Below are positions 11,627-22,425 of a DNA stretch of 64,000 nucleotides, piece by piece. The translations under genes and the position numbers were made by a program. The first letter of the stretch is position 1, and every line of letters begins with the position of its first letter. Under the pieces are notes generated by a model. It was given only the letters and a program-made list of their open reading frames with translations, was not told the DNA's origin and ran no database searches. This DNA comes from Sipunculus nudus (taxonomy: Eukaryota; Annelida; Sipuncula; Golfingiida; Sipunculidae): NCBI GenBank assembly GCA_026874595.1, contig CM049322.1, positions 60,454,886-60,518,885 of the forward strand. The letters are read 5' to 3'.

Positions 11627-12358
11627 TGTTGCATGGACATCACCCGGACATCGGAGGATGGCGCCACGAGGTGGTGTGGCCGCCCCCGTTTCCACGCTTA
11701 TGGATCCACCCCGCTATCAGTGACTACTGACGCGCTTTGAGAAACATAAACACTATTCTGGGACCATTCAGTACTGGTTTTGCAGTTCTGACGGCGCTGT
11801 CGTTTCTCTCAAGCAAAACCACAAACTTCTGCGGTTTCCACCCATTGTTGAAAGCCTATAAAACGAACTCGCCTGCAGTACGAGGCGGGACTATTGATTT
11901 TGCTACGCCACGTTACTGTTTTCCCCGGGGACCGTGACCGTGGGCTCTTGGTCCCCAAGCCCACGGAATGCCATGGACAACGCTATGAACTTTAGTATGT
12001 AGGAAGAGGAGAGACTTTATGTTTTCTGGTGCCACATGGATTAATACAGGACTTCAGTTTTGTGTGTGCCCGAACTATGTGTTGATGATGGACTTCAGTT
12101 TCTCGTATACCGGATTCAGTTAAGTATTTCGTTGCAGTTCGTTATTTAGAGACTCAGTTTTCTTCAGAGACTTTGTTATAAATTACGTGATGTATTGACT
12201 ATTATATTATTTGTGTACGAATGTAAATATTGTAATATATGAATATAGCACTGTTTTTGCACCCATATTTTGGTTACGTATTCATTTGAAGAGAACGTGT
12301 CTGAGCATATGTGTTACGGTCCGGCCTGAGTTGTTTGGTGTGAAAAGGGACCGTAACA
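11627..12358 (+). repeat. 3' LTR of the younger Gmr1-type element
   Basis: It is 732 bp long and nearly identical to 5804-6529. The differences I found are four substitutions and a 6-bp tandem duplication of GACCGT near 11932-11943. It ends ACCGTAACA, followed by CAGG. Confidence 0.93.
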
Positions 12359-12362
12359 CAGG
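12359..12362. other. Target-site duplication CAGG, right copy
   Basis: Matches 5800-5803. Removing the element and one CAGG rejoins the old minus-strand gag reading. Confidence 0.85.
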
Positions 12363-12968
12363 TCATAGTCAACAGCAGCTTCTACTGAAAGCTCTGTATA
12401 AATTTCCCTGGCCTTGCCAGTCAATACACTTTGTAATAGCATAGTCCAATTTTCCTTAGGCCATTTTAAATTCTCAGCTACCTTCTCAAAGTGTAAAAAA
12501 TATTTATCAACCCCTTTTTCTTGAAAAGGTGGGACAAGTCTTATGTGTTAAATAACATCAAAACTGTGAGTTAGACTATGTTCCATTGGAGGCTTTCTAA
12601 CTCCATTCGTTTTAACTCACTTTCTTTTTCTTTTTCTAGTCTTTCTCTTTCTAACTTTCATGATCTTCCCTCTCTTCTCTCTATTTTTCTTTTTCTTATT
12701 CTAACCGTTTTAATGCTAGCTCATGTTGCATTTCTAACTTTTTCAATTCTTATTGCATAGCAAGGCTATCATTTTTTTATGTTTCAGCTTCAGTCTCACC
12801 AATTAAACCTTTGCTAACTAGATCTTGCATGATTTTAGCAATGATATCAGGCTTTCTCAAAGCTTTTTTTCACACAACAACTGTTCGCAACAACTGTTCT
12901 TTTGACAACTATTCAAGTTGATCAGGGTCGGGATCGTCAACAAATGTCTCAGGTTTGAAATCTGCCAT
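12363..12968 (-). pseudogene. N-terminal half of gag of the old Gmr1-type element
   Basis: On the minus strand a start at 12968 gives MADFKPETFVDDPDPDQ before a stop. A charged, Lys/Glu-rich coiled-coil-like region follows (about 12750-12590), comparable to residues 60-115 of the younger gag. The capsid part (HFEKVAENLKWPKENW, then LTGKAREIYTEL) ends at 12363, and the reading continues at 5803 across the inserted element. Several stop codons and frame changes show it is dead. Confidence 0.75.
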
Positions 12969-13106
12969 GTTAAGATGTCAAAACAATAAAAAAAACACTG
13001 AGATAAATCCTGTAAACAATGTACTGTAAACAATATGTAATCTTGTAAACAATGTATGATAAAACAACGTGTCCAGGTCAAGGCCTAATAAATTTTAAAA
13101 CTCTTA

Positions 13107-13129
13107 AGCATCCCGAAGAGAGCCCCCAG
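13107..13129 (-). other. Primer-binding site of the old element, tRNA-Pro-like
   Basis: On the minus strand TGGGGGCTC begins a few bases inside the LTR edge, and CGGGAT follows after a short divergent stretch. TGGGGGCTCG...CGGGAT is the complement of the 3' end of animal proline tRNA. The match is imperfect in the middle, as expected for an old copy. Confidence 0.6.
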
Positions 13130-13134
13130 TTTTA

Positions 13135-13998
13135 TGTTACTGAACCTAATATAAACAGATCACGTATGCGTGATGAACACAAATTTTGTAACGGAGATAA
13201 AAACAAATCAGATTCTGTAACACTAGGCAGCGTGAAATGTCTAGGGGAATGAATAAAGAAGTCAGTGGTTTTTTGTTAACAAATAACTATAATTTATTCT
13301 TAAAACAACCCTAACAATACAATACAGTAAATCATTTTTTTTTGTTAACAAATAACTATAATTTATTCTTAAAACAACCCTAACAATACAATACACTAAA
13401 TCAATACAATTATACAATAAAACAACGGTATAGTCAATACAATCACAGAGACAATAATGTATGTGCACAGTACCTGGATACCAACTCCATCTCAACGATA
13501 AGTCCTTTAAATGTAAACTCTCGGAGAATGACTGTCCAGTGGAAAGTTCTCGCAACAACCCAGAAAGTAAACCGAAGTCCAAATGCATAAAATCCAGGAG
13601 AAAGTCTTTGAAAATCTATAATTGCCGCATTCATCAGATAAGGTCCTGTCACACGCTTCTGCGTCCGCTGGAATCTGCTCTGCTTTCTCTCTGCCCCTGC
13701 TTAAACACAGCCCCTTATATATACCTTCACACCTCAAGCGGAGAATTTTCCACTTCTCGAACAGTCTATAAGATCTTGCACAACACGCGTTTCAGGAATT
13801 CTCTAGAAAAACAGCCGTGTGTATCCCCACACACTAGGATCATCACGTGACCCACGACCAGACGTGAAAACCCAAGGCTTACATGACAACGAGAGTTCAA
13901 CCAGTACGGATTAAACATAGAATGTAACATGCGGCCAGACACGAGCGCCACAACAGGAGCTACGCCCTTGTCACATAATAAAAAGAGCACCTGTAACA
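13135..13998 (-). repeat. 5' LTR of the old Gmr1-type element
   Basis: It is 864 bp long. On the plus strand it starts TGTTACTGAACC and ends CACCTGTAACA. On the minus strand a TATATAA box lies near 13711-13720 and AATAAA signals near 13292 and 13361. A 69-bp segment (13275 onward) is tandemly duplicated and carries the polyadenylation signal twice. The solo LTR at 17371-18216 belongs to the same family and lacks the duplication. Confidence 0.85.
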
Positions 13999-14110
13999 CT
14001 GTACATGTTCTTGTGGTTGAATGACTTTTTTTAATCTACATGTTCTCGTGGATGAATTACTTTTTTTCCTACTCTACATGTTCTCGTGGTTGAATTACTT
14101 TTTGGCTTAT
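13999..14110. repeat. Degenerate continuation of the 35-bp minisatellite
   Basis: Three diverged copies of the GTACATGTTCTCGTGGTTGAAT-type unit resume directly after the old LTR, marking the right side of the original insertion site. Confidence 0.8.
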
Positions 14111-15430
14111 CTAACCTTAGTGTATATATATTATGTGAGGAATTAATCAAGAACAGCTGTAACTTTCTATAGATATGACATTCCTAGTTAGTGGATGTGA
14201 CGGGACCTTATTTTTACATCTAAACTAATTCCTTCAGCTATTGTTAAGTTCCAGACTTTGGGTTTCAAGTGTATCTAGAATCAAGTTGAAATTGCTCATA
14301 AATTAAAATCTCCTTAAATGAAATACGAAAAACCGGAATTAGCTATCATATAATTTGAATTGTAAGCTGATGGTATACCTACACGAATATATATTGAATC
14401 AAGATATAAATTTCGTCATAAGAGTCTTACATTACGCTATATTGCTTGATTTTCTACCTTAAAAATAGTAAAAGACCAGCTAGTGTTACAATTAGGGAGT
14501 TCCTTTAAGCGTGCATCGTAGCAGTCAGGTTTTGCTTACCGCGGGAATCGCTGTTTTACCTGCTCTCCAGGACGTTACACAAATCGATAAAAGTATTAAA
14601 AATGTACATTTCTGTGCTTACATATACATTCTCTGCACATTAATTATCCGACAGACATTCGATCCTGGTCTTTTTATGCATATCCCTGAACATAAAATAA
14701 ATATAATTATATATTATTTAGTATTATAACTGAAATATAAACTGCTTAGATCCACTGTATATAAGCGTGCGAAGGAGACCCTCTCAAGTACAGTCAAGTC
14801 TCGTGCATGGTATAATCATTCGTCACAGGTCACGTGATTCATGGTTGCTGTTTATTCAACAATATTTTTCATCAATTTTATCAACGGAACGAGACCGACA
14901 ACAGAGAATAAAGAATACAAAAACTGATTCCTTTGATTTTATATATGGCAAAAAAAAAATAAAAGTTTTGGTACTCAGGCACCAGAAGCGTAAATTTTAA
15001 CCCCCGCATAAAAGATTTTTATTTGGATTTTCATCTTTCAAGAAGATAAAATAATACAATTTTGATAAGATTTCCTTTGTGACGTAGTGCTTTTACCTGT
15101 TTAGCAAAAATATTTCTGTTATTTTCATGCTTTTCCTTGATCGTATGACATTTTTATCGAAACATACAAAAAAAAGGTAAAAAAAATATATTATCGCCCG
15201 CCCGCACTAATTTCTAACAAAAGTGCCTAAGAACCATACCTTTTTTTTGCCTATTACATAGCATAGTTAAGTGCAGGATCAATGATGTTGAAGATAGGGC
15301 GATGAATTTTTGTGTTTTTTTTATTTTTACATTGGCCATGCGGCGGGGCTTATGTTTTTGTTGGCCTTGGTTTGTCTGTTCATGTGTCTGTTTGTCTGTG
15401 TGCAACATTACCCAAAATGTTATTGAGTTA
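14111..15430. other. Noncoding AT-rich DNA
   Basis: No supported gene. Short ORFs here have no recognisable domains. GC-richer spots near 14540 and 14770 have isolated splice-like sites but no exon structure I can defend. Confidence 0.5.
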
Positions 15431-15434
15431 TTGG

Positions 15435-15508
15435 GTAGGACGTAGCCAAGTGGTTAAGGCGTTGGACTTTGGAGCTGAAAGTCCCTGCTTCGAACCCCGC
15501 CTGTGCCT
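15435..15508 (+). repeat. tRNA-like head, probable SINE or tRNA pseudogene
   Basis: An A box (TAGCCAAGTGGTTA, ~15442) and a B box (GCTTCGAACCCC, ~15487) are correctly spaced for an internal Pol III promoter. The flanks do not pair as an acceptor stem, so this is unlikely to be a working tRNA. Confidence 0.5.
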
Positions 15509-16256
15509 TAATGGCATAATGGTGAAATCTCATTGAATACAGCTAGAGATTCGCTCACGTCTAATGACAGGATGACATCTGGATTATTCCTATCCCCGTG
15601 CATACAAAACCTGAAATCCAGAAGGTTTAATAATAACATATCATTCTTATCATATGGATATCTTCATCCTCATTCAATAGACAGTGCCACCGACAGGCCA
15701 CGGAACTATCCTCTAAAAAAGTTATTGACGTATTTTTGATAAAATTTTCAGGATAGCTCGACAATGATGCAAGGAACAGTTCATCAAATTTCGGGATGAT
15801 CCGGATAACCATCTAGATCCAGGAATTTTATAAGAAAAAATGCTACATATCTGACAATGCGATATGGGGATAATGCGCTACCTTGGCGGAGGTCTGCGCT
15901 CTCTGAGATCATTTCTAGTTTTACATGTAAATCGCAGCCACATTTAGGTCATAATCAAGTGTGATAAGGAATCATAAAGAACAGATTGTCCGTGAATATC
16001 TAATAAAAATTAAAACAGCAGGTATACCATATGATTACGAATTCACCATTGAATACTTTACCCTTTGCTACAATTTTAAGATACTTAGATTTTTTTTCCG
16101 GCTTACCATTACAAATGTATATTTGTTAAACGAACGCCGTGATCCGCGCGTAATGTTCTTTTTTTATATGTAGTTGGTCACGAATCAAGTACGCGACTAA
16201 CCCAATAAAAATATTATGTATATGTACATATGTATTATATGTTTAATATATATATA

Positions 16257-16313
<57 letters not shown>

Positions 16314-17370
16314 TGGGTGTATGCAAGGGGGGGTCGTGAGGGTCGTACGACCCCCCCAAAATTTTCAAAAGGTCCACATTTTTTCCAATGACATCTTTTC
16401 CAAGGGCTTTTTTCACAATGACATAAATTAAAAAGCATTGATCAGGTACCAGCAATGAGTCCAAAGACCTTGCATATTGCATGACGTAAATCTATCCCAA
16501 ATCCAGCAATTCTTAAACTGAGCCATCCGCTTCAGGCTGGTGGCACTAATTGTGGAAACTGGCGCAACAGCCCCCCCCCTTAAAATCGGTTCAACAAATT
16601 TTTAGGGCCACCCAATTTCGTACATTGTCAGGGCGTACCTAGACCTTTTGTAAAATAAACTCATCAAATTGTATTTGTAAGGCGCAGGCCCTAGTTAAAA
16701 CTGTTACAATTAAGTACTAGTAAAGGATGACACTCTCTTGTAGCTATGTTGGACAAACAAAAGGCTCATTGGAACTTGCTGCCCAAGCATAGGTCATGTC
16801 GTGTTTTGCATGGGGCAAGACAGTCCTGATGGTTAGACATAATATACCGGTTTTGTGATTGGTTCAGGTAACGTCAGTGTGTTGTGTTGAATTTCGCCAT
16901 GGTTTATCTAACTTAAGTCACATTCAGAACGTCAACATGTGATCTCCAGAAAACTGAATAAAATGTATCCTTTCTATACTTAAACATCACTGATTTTAAA
17001 TGAATCTTAATAATTTGATCGAATAGACACGTACATTACCAACAGGCGCGGATCCAGGAATCCCCACCCTCCCGGATCCGGACCTGACCCATCGTCAATG
17101 ATTCTCACCCCTGAGGCAAAGTAGTTCTAACTCTATATGCATAGGCAAAACAAGGAGAAACTGAGGCTTTGTATTTTTTAACAACAAAATTGGACCTGTG
17201 ACCTAGGCTAGCTTGCTTTTGCCTTCTTGATCAAAGGTTTAAGCCACTTTTCATGCACAACTGTTGAACACAATGCAGAACAGGATAAGAACATCTTTGG
17301 AAAACTATTGGTCACAAGTAGCTTACCTGGTTTTGGCGCCTGTGTACAGCCTGTATATATATATTGATTT
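15509..17370. repeat. Noncoding DNA with TA microsatellite and a small interspersed repeat
   Basis: A (TA)n tract lies at about 16247-16310. It is followed by GGGTGTATGCAAGGGGGGGTCGTGAGG..., whose reverse complement has a diverged partner near 20200-20280. The pair is probably a short dispersed repeat that sits beside TA tracts. No genes seen. Confidence 0.5.
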
Positions 17371-18216
17371 TGTTACGGAACCTAATAACAACAGATCACG
17401 TAGTCGTGACGAGCATAAGTTTTGTTACGGAGATAAATAAAAATCAGATTCTGTAACACTAGGCAGCTTGAAATGTCAAGGGGAATGAATAAAGAAGTCA
17501 GTGGTTTTTTGTTAACAAATAATTATAATTTATGCTTTAAACAATCCTGACATTAAAATACACTAAATCAATACAATTACACAGTAAAACAATAAAAATG
17601 TACAGTACCAGAGTGTCCGGATCCTAGGCTTTTCTGGATAGCACCACTGTCACAGCTCAACAAGTCCTTTAGAACATATAATCCAGATGAACAGTTCACG
17701 TAAATCTTCTCAGAGAATAATAGTCCAATTCAATCCCGGAATCAGTCCGTTGTAATCCAAAAGTGAAGTTCTGGTAATAGTCCCAAAGGCAAACTGATGA
17801 CTGAATAAAATCTGTTACAAAGTTCGAAGAATATCTATAAGTGCTGCAATTATCCGAAAGGTCCACAAACTGACTCATACTCTTCCATGTCCGCTGGAAT
17901 ATTTCTCTTACCTTCTCTCCCGGCTCTAAACACAGCCCCTTATTTATAACTTTTTATCTGAAAGTACTAGAAATGGAAAATCCCAAAGAACAATACACAC
18001 CACTTACAGGAACAGACTTGAACCATCTAGAACAAAGAACGCTGTGTTTCTACACTTCAGACCCTACATGCGGGCCGGCCGGGTCGCGCGTCTCCCATTG
18101 CAACAGACGATGCCTGCCTAGTAGACACATGCAACACTCCTACGCACAATAAACCAGGGCCTGCCTTATACGAATCAGAATGTCAACAGCGCACAATAAA
18201 AGAGACACCTGTAACA
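17371..18216 (-). repeat. Solo LTR of the old Gmr1-type family
   Basis: Same termini and internal landmarks as 13135-13998: TGTTACGGAACC, AACAGATCACG, CTAGGCAGC, GTCAGTGG, the GTTAACAAATAA polyadenylation region, CACAGCCCCTTAT and the CACCTGTAACA end. It is 846 bp and has one copy of the segment that is duplicated in the other LTR. No internal region is attached and no perfect target duplication is visible (GATTT versus ATTGA). It probably arose by LTR-LTR recombination, or is one end of a deleted element. Confidence 0.8.
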
Positions 18217-20555
18217 ATTGAGAAAATTAGAATATCCAAAAACAAAATTTTAGACTTCTTCACACAAACTCTGAGAGGGTAAGTTTTTTACCTGGTTTAA
18301 CATTCTGTGACCTTTGGGACGAAAATATGATTTGAGCGCCCTGAATGTCATATGAGCTGAAACCGTATCTGTTAGGTTTAGAATATTCAAACGCTACACA
18401 GAGAATTTCTAGTCAAATCTCCTTGGAAACCTGAAATTAAGTCATGGTGATCTATATTCAGCGACCTACAGGCCGAAGACATGCATGATTTAGAACAATC
18501 AGGCAGGACACTGATTTTATCCGTTGGGAAATGTGCATACTTATCAGGACAAATACAAAATTCGATTCAGTTAAATGTATGATGCAGTAATCTACACAAA
18601 AGTAGTCATTTTTCACTACCTTTAAGATTTCTTTTTAACAAATCAAAGCAAGAAAACAAATTAGAAACAAGCCTCATCTGCCACCAAAAAAATAGACAAT
18701 GGAGCGGCGAATCAGCTGAACATAAGTCCACAGCCTAACCAGCTCAGGTACGAGTCGTAGCAAGTCTTTTCCCATGTCAATGTCATATTCAATCGAGCGT
18801 GGTTATTGCAAGACATTGCATATTACTTATACGCAGTTATATACAAGCTGGTCATTGCTCATGTCGCCCCCATTATGACATCGACTTGGCATGGAGTAAC
18901 ATCAGCTTGGAAACATCGGGGCATATCGGGGTGACATCTGGATATTTTTTAACATTTTCAAAAATGTTCAGTGTCGGGGTCACTCAGGAACATATCGCTG
19001 TTACATCGGCTTGGCATCGGGAATACATCGGAACAGCCTACTGGGACACATCGCGGTAAGCCAGTAAGCCAGTCGATTGTAAGCCAGTCTTAAAGCGGGA
19101 AAATCAGTATTAACATGAGTTGGTAGGTTAACGAAAACATCAGAACTAAAAGTACCCAGAAACGCCACCCAAAGGCAACCGCTCAAGACAATATAAAAGA
19201 TAAAACAACCTGCAAACACTTAAACACAGAATATATACATAAACCAAAAATATATCTTAACAAGCGCACTCGGACAAGCAGTATGGCCTAAATATAAATT
19301 CCATTTTTCTCTCTCTCTCTCTATATATATATATATAAAATCCTCTAAAATCAGACTACCATGACACCAGTTTAGTTAGCAGACTTGTTCAGTGAGCTGG
19401 ACTCTTCATCAATCACTATTAACAGAGCTATTAATCTCCATTTTTAACTGAAACGTTTGACTTTATGATTTGGCGAACGATTTTTTTATCTGTTTAATGC
19501 TAAATTATCCTCAAATGAAATGTAAAAAAGATATTTTCCTTCCAAAGAATATCATGACAACACATTAGTAAGTCATCAACAAAAACTGCGGGTAGTTGGC
19601 AAACCGTTGTCTCTATTAACTTATTTTACTAAAAGAAAATCAAAGTCCAATAAAATAATGTTGTGCATATACCATTGAAGTGATATGTAAGTTTAAACCC
19701 ACGCGTATACTGATATTACATGTTTATAATGTTAATCTTTGAGCTACAAGCAACAAAAGATGTTATTATTTATTGATCTTTCGACTTTTAAACCTACGGG
19801 GGTGGCCGCATGGATAACATTTACATTAAATGCCAATTGGGCTACCTTAAAAATTTTCATGAATAAATAAGTAATATATAAGGCATGGATCGATGTAATT
19901 AACATGGTTTCCAGCAGCTAACTCTGACAAAATTCCTTGAGTTTTCCCTGGCTATTCCTTGACCTTCAGTTGGTTTTCAGGTATAAATGATCAAATGTTT
20001 TTAAATTTGGTTTCAAAACGTCATTTTACAGCCATTTTACAAAGCTTCAATGAAAAAATGTATGGAACATCAGAATCATACATCAGATCCTGCATTCTTT
20101 ATATTACTACTCATGAACAGAACCGATCCATCATACCCACTTTCTGGTACTTCTCGCATTTACATGTGAGCTCCACCTCCGCACTTTGGCCAAAATCCTA
20201 CACATGCCCTTCGAAAAGGTCCAAAATAATATGATCACGACCCACCCATAAAAAATCCTGAATACACCCCTGTATATATATCTGTGTAAGTGCGTGCGTG
20301 TGTGTAGGTGTTCAATGACCTCCTCACAGAGTCGAGATTTTGAGGTCATGGACACATTATCACATTCTGTTCACAGAGTAAGTACATTAATTGGGTAGCA
20401 GTAATTTAATGAAGTTCAAGAATTTATGAATTAAGGCTCTGGATCGAGATAGGGGATTGTTTTTTTTCATGAAGAGGGAGAATTGTGAATTATATAAAAA
20501 AAAATTTTTTATTTTTATTTGTAATACTGTTTATATATATATATATTTATATATA
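18217..20555. other. Noncoding DNA, CT/TA microsatellites
   Basis: No gene is supported. A short CT-then-TA microsatellite lies near 19311-19338. The left flank of the next element is a TA-rich tract (20533-20555). Confidence 0.5.
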
Positions 20556-20647
20556 TGTCGCGGGCGGGCGGTAAGGCGGGGTCTGGTTCGAGGCCCACTC
20601 GCACACACACAAATGGTAAACGACACGCAGCTGACACTTGACGACTG

Positions 20648-20653
20648 TTTATT
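20648..20653 (-). terminator. Polyadenylation signal AATAAA in the 3' LTR
   Basis: AATAAA on the minus strand, about 110 bases downstream of the nearer TATA box. This places R between roughly 20733 and 20630 and fits minus-strand transcription. Confidence 0.6.
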
Positions 20654-20724
20654 CTGCAACAAAGTGGACAAGATCAGAATCGACGTGTTGTCGAAAGCAT
20701 GACATGAGGCTGGACTCACGTGAT

Positions 20725-20832
20725 CATATTGTTTACAAATATTGGACTGCTCATTATAATGTATATAAAGGTACTCAACATATTGTTTACAAATACTGGA
20801 TTGCTTATTAAACTGTATATAAATATACTCAA
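20725..20832 (-). promoter_or_regulatory. Duplicated core promoter, two TATA boxes
   Basis: A ~54-bp segment (CATATTGTTTACAAATA...TATATAAA..TACTCAA) is present twice in tandem. Each copy carries TTTATATAC on the minus strand (20769-20761 and 20824-20816), 55 bp apart. The same pair is at 30107-30115 and 30162-30170 in the other LTR. Confidence 0.55.
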
Positions 20833-22361
20833 ATGCAATGTATGCATCTGCAACAAGTACACAAGATATTCATTAAGGTAGGTTTACCTGAAATCTTCAC
20901 TGCATGTTATTATAACCATGTTATTATTATAACCATGTTATTATACATATCTTTTAAACAACTAGTCTCATACTATCTAACATCTTGTTTGTACATATCT
21001 ATCAATCTTTATCTCAAACCCTCATCTAGTTTTATATTTGTTTACATCTAACTATTCATACACATTATGTTTGTGTACAACTACACAAACAATACCACTA
21101 AGATTTCACTTCGTTTATATCTTCTATCTATAATAACATACATTAAGTATACAAATGTGAAACATCTAGGCTAAGTATCATTCTTAAGTACATAATGTTT
21201 TATATTGTTATCATTCAAAGTAATTATGCTATTACAAGATAAAATATAAATATGACCAATGATTGTAGTAAATTTCTTAGTGAAAACATTCGGGGTGGTT
21301 ATTTTCTGGGAGTCTATGATGGAAGAGCGAAGGGGGTATCCCACTATATTTGGAGGGACGGATAATGGTTGTTTATCTCCCCTAGGAAATTCAAGAAATC
21401 TACCTCGGTAAATATTTATTTACTTGTAGGTATGGGATATCTTTGGTTGATCACCCATATTAACATTACTTCGTAACATAATAATCGTAACATAATAAAT
21501 AGAAGGACTAATGTGTGTTATGAAAGGGGAATGGTTTATAAAGGGAACAGCGGGCTAGAACAACGAGGCCGCCGCGCGCAAACAGGTGGTTCCCGATGAC
21601 GAATCATCAACATCGCCAGGCGCAGAACGCTTGGTGAAAGTTGTGTATGAATTTAACGTGAATTTTGCAGCAGGGCTATCAAAGGTGAGGTTCAAAATCA
21701 ATAATTAAGTGGAAAGTTACTGGGAGTCAGTCATTGGTCAGTGGTTCTGGTACTTTTAATGCATAGGATCGTACTTTTATTTAAAGGATCAGATTTTTAA
21801 TTTAAGGCTGAAAGTAACTTGGCATATTCCCACAGTGAGTTCTACCACAATGCTAAGTGGTTTAAGTTTAAAATACGTTTATGCGAGGTTTATGAACGTT
21901 TGTAGGAATTTCTGATACATTTCGCTAACATTTCGTGGTAATTCAAGTTGTCAAAAATAAAAGAGAGAAGGGGGGGGGGGGGGTGTTATGGGTTAGCTCG
22001 AATTAGTGCGAGCATCCACCGATAGACGGCAGCACGGTTATAGTCATAACGTCTGCGTTTGTTTGAGAGAAGGCCGTTGCTGTAGAACCATTTTCTCTTT
22101 ACTCATATTTATGCCGTAGACCCATTTTCTCATTATATTTTATAAAAGAAAATACGATTTTATAGAATTATTCAATTCGAGTGTTACAATTAGTTCTGTT
22201 ATGTTTTAAATCCTGTTCACTCAATTCTATGCATTTTCAAGCTTATTTTTAAATATGGCTGATGCCTTAGGAGTGGGGGGAAAATGATGGATAGACGGAA
22301 ATATCGGAGGTTAGATGTACCGGTACAGATATAATTCGTTTATTGGCCATTCTTTCAGTCC

Positions 22362-22425
22362 CACGTGGAATTCTATCGGAACACGTGGAGATTATCTAGA
22401 CACGTGGAAATTATTTGGACACGTG
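22362..22425. promoter_or_regulatory. Array of four CACGTG E-boxes in U3 (3' LTR)
   Basis: CACGTGG occurs at 22362, 22382, 22401 and 22420, with spacings of 20, 19 and 19 bp, close to two helical turns. CACGTG is the classical site for MYC/USF-type bHLH factors. Binding here is inferred. The copies in the other LTR start at 31713, 31733, 31752 and 31771. Confidence 0.7.

Larger units (their letters stand above)
5804..12358 (+). mobile_element. Younger Gmr1-type Ty3/gypsy retrotransposon, near full length
   Basis: Complete architecture: 5' LTR, primer-binding site, gag-protease-integrase reading (6688-9540), integrase tail, RT-RNase H reading (9833-11392), polypurine tract and 3' LTR. Integrase precedes RT. 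The two LTRs differ by about four substitutions and one 6-bp indel, so insertion was recent. The coding region is nevertheless damaged: an in-frame stop after the integrase core, a frame change near 9840-9900, and a changed RT catalytic motif. CAGG flanks both sides. It is inserted in the gag of a related, opposite-strand element. Confidence 0.93.
2199..13998 (-). mobile_element. Old Ty3/gypsy-like retrotransposon, Gmr1-type order, degraded and interrupted
   Basis: On the minus strand, from right to left, the pieces are: 5' LTR (13135-13998), proline-type primer site, gag (12968-12363, then 5803-5001), protease, integrase, then RT, which stops just after the YIDD motif at 2199. Placing integrase before RT is unusual for Ty3/gypsy and typical of Gmr1-type elements. 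RNase H and the 3' LTR are missing. Frameshifts and stops occur in every domain, so the copy is dead. A younger relative (5804-12358) is inserted in its gag. The element itself landed in the 35-bp minisatellite. Confidence 0.85.

Noticed and set aside
15435-15508. Functional tRNA gene
   Set aside because: A and B boxes are present but there is no pairing acceptor stem. A SINE head or pseudogene is more likely.
16216-16431. ORFs reading IYIYIYIY on both strands
   Set aside because: Pure translation of a TA microsatellite.
20533-20555. Clear target-site duplication for the long-LTR element
   Set aside because: Both flanks are TA repeats, so a duplication cannot be distinguished from the microsatellite.
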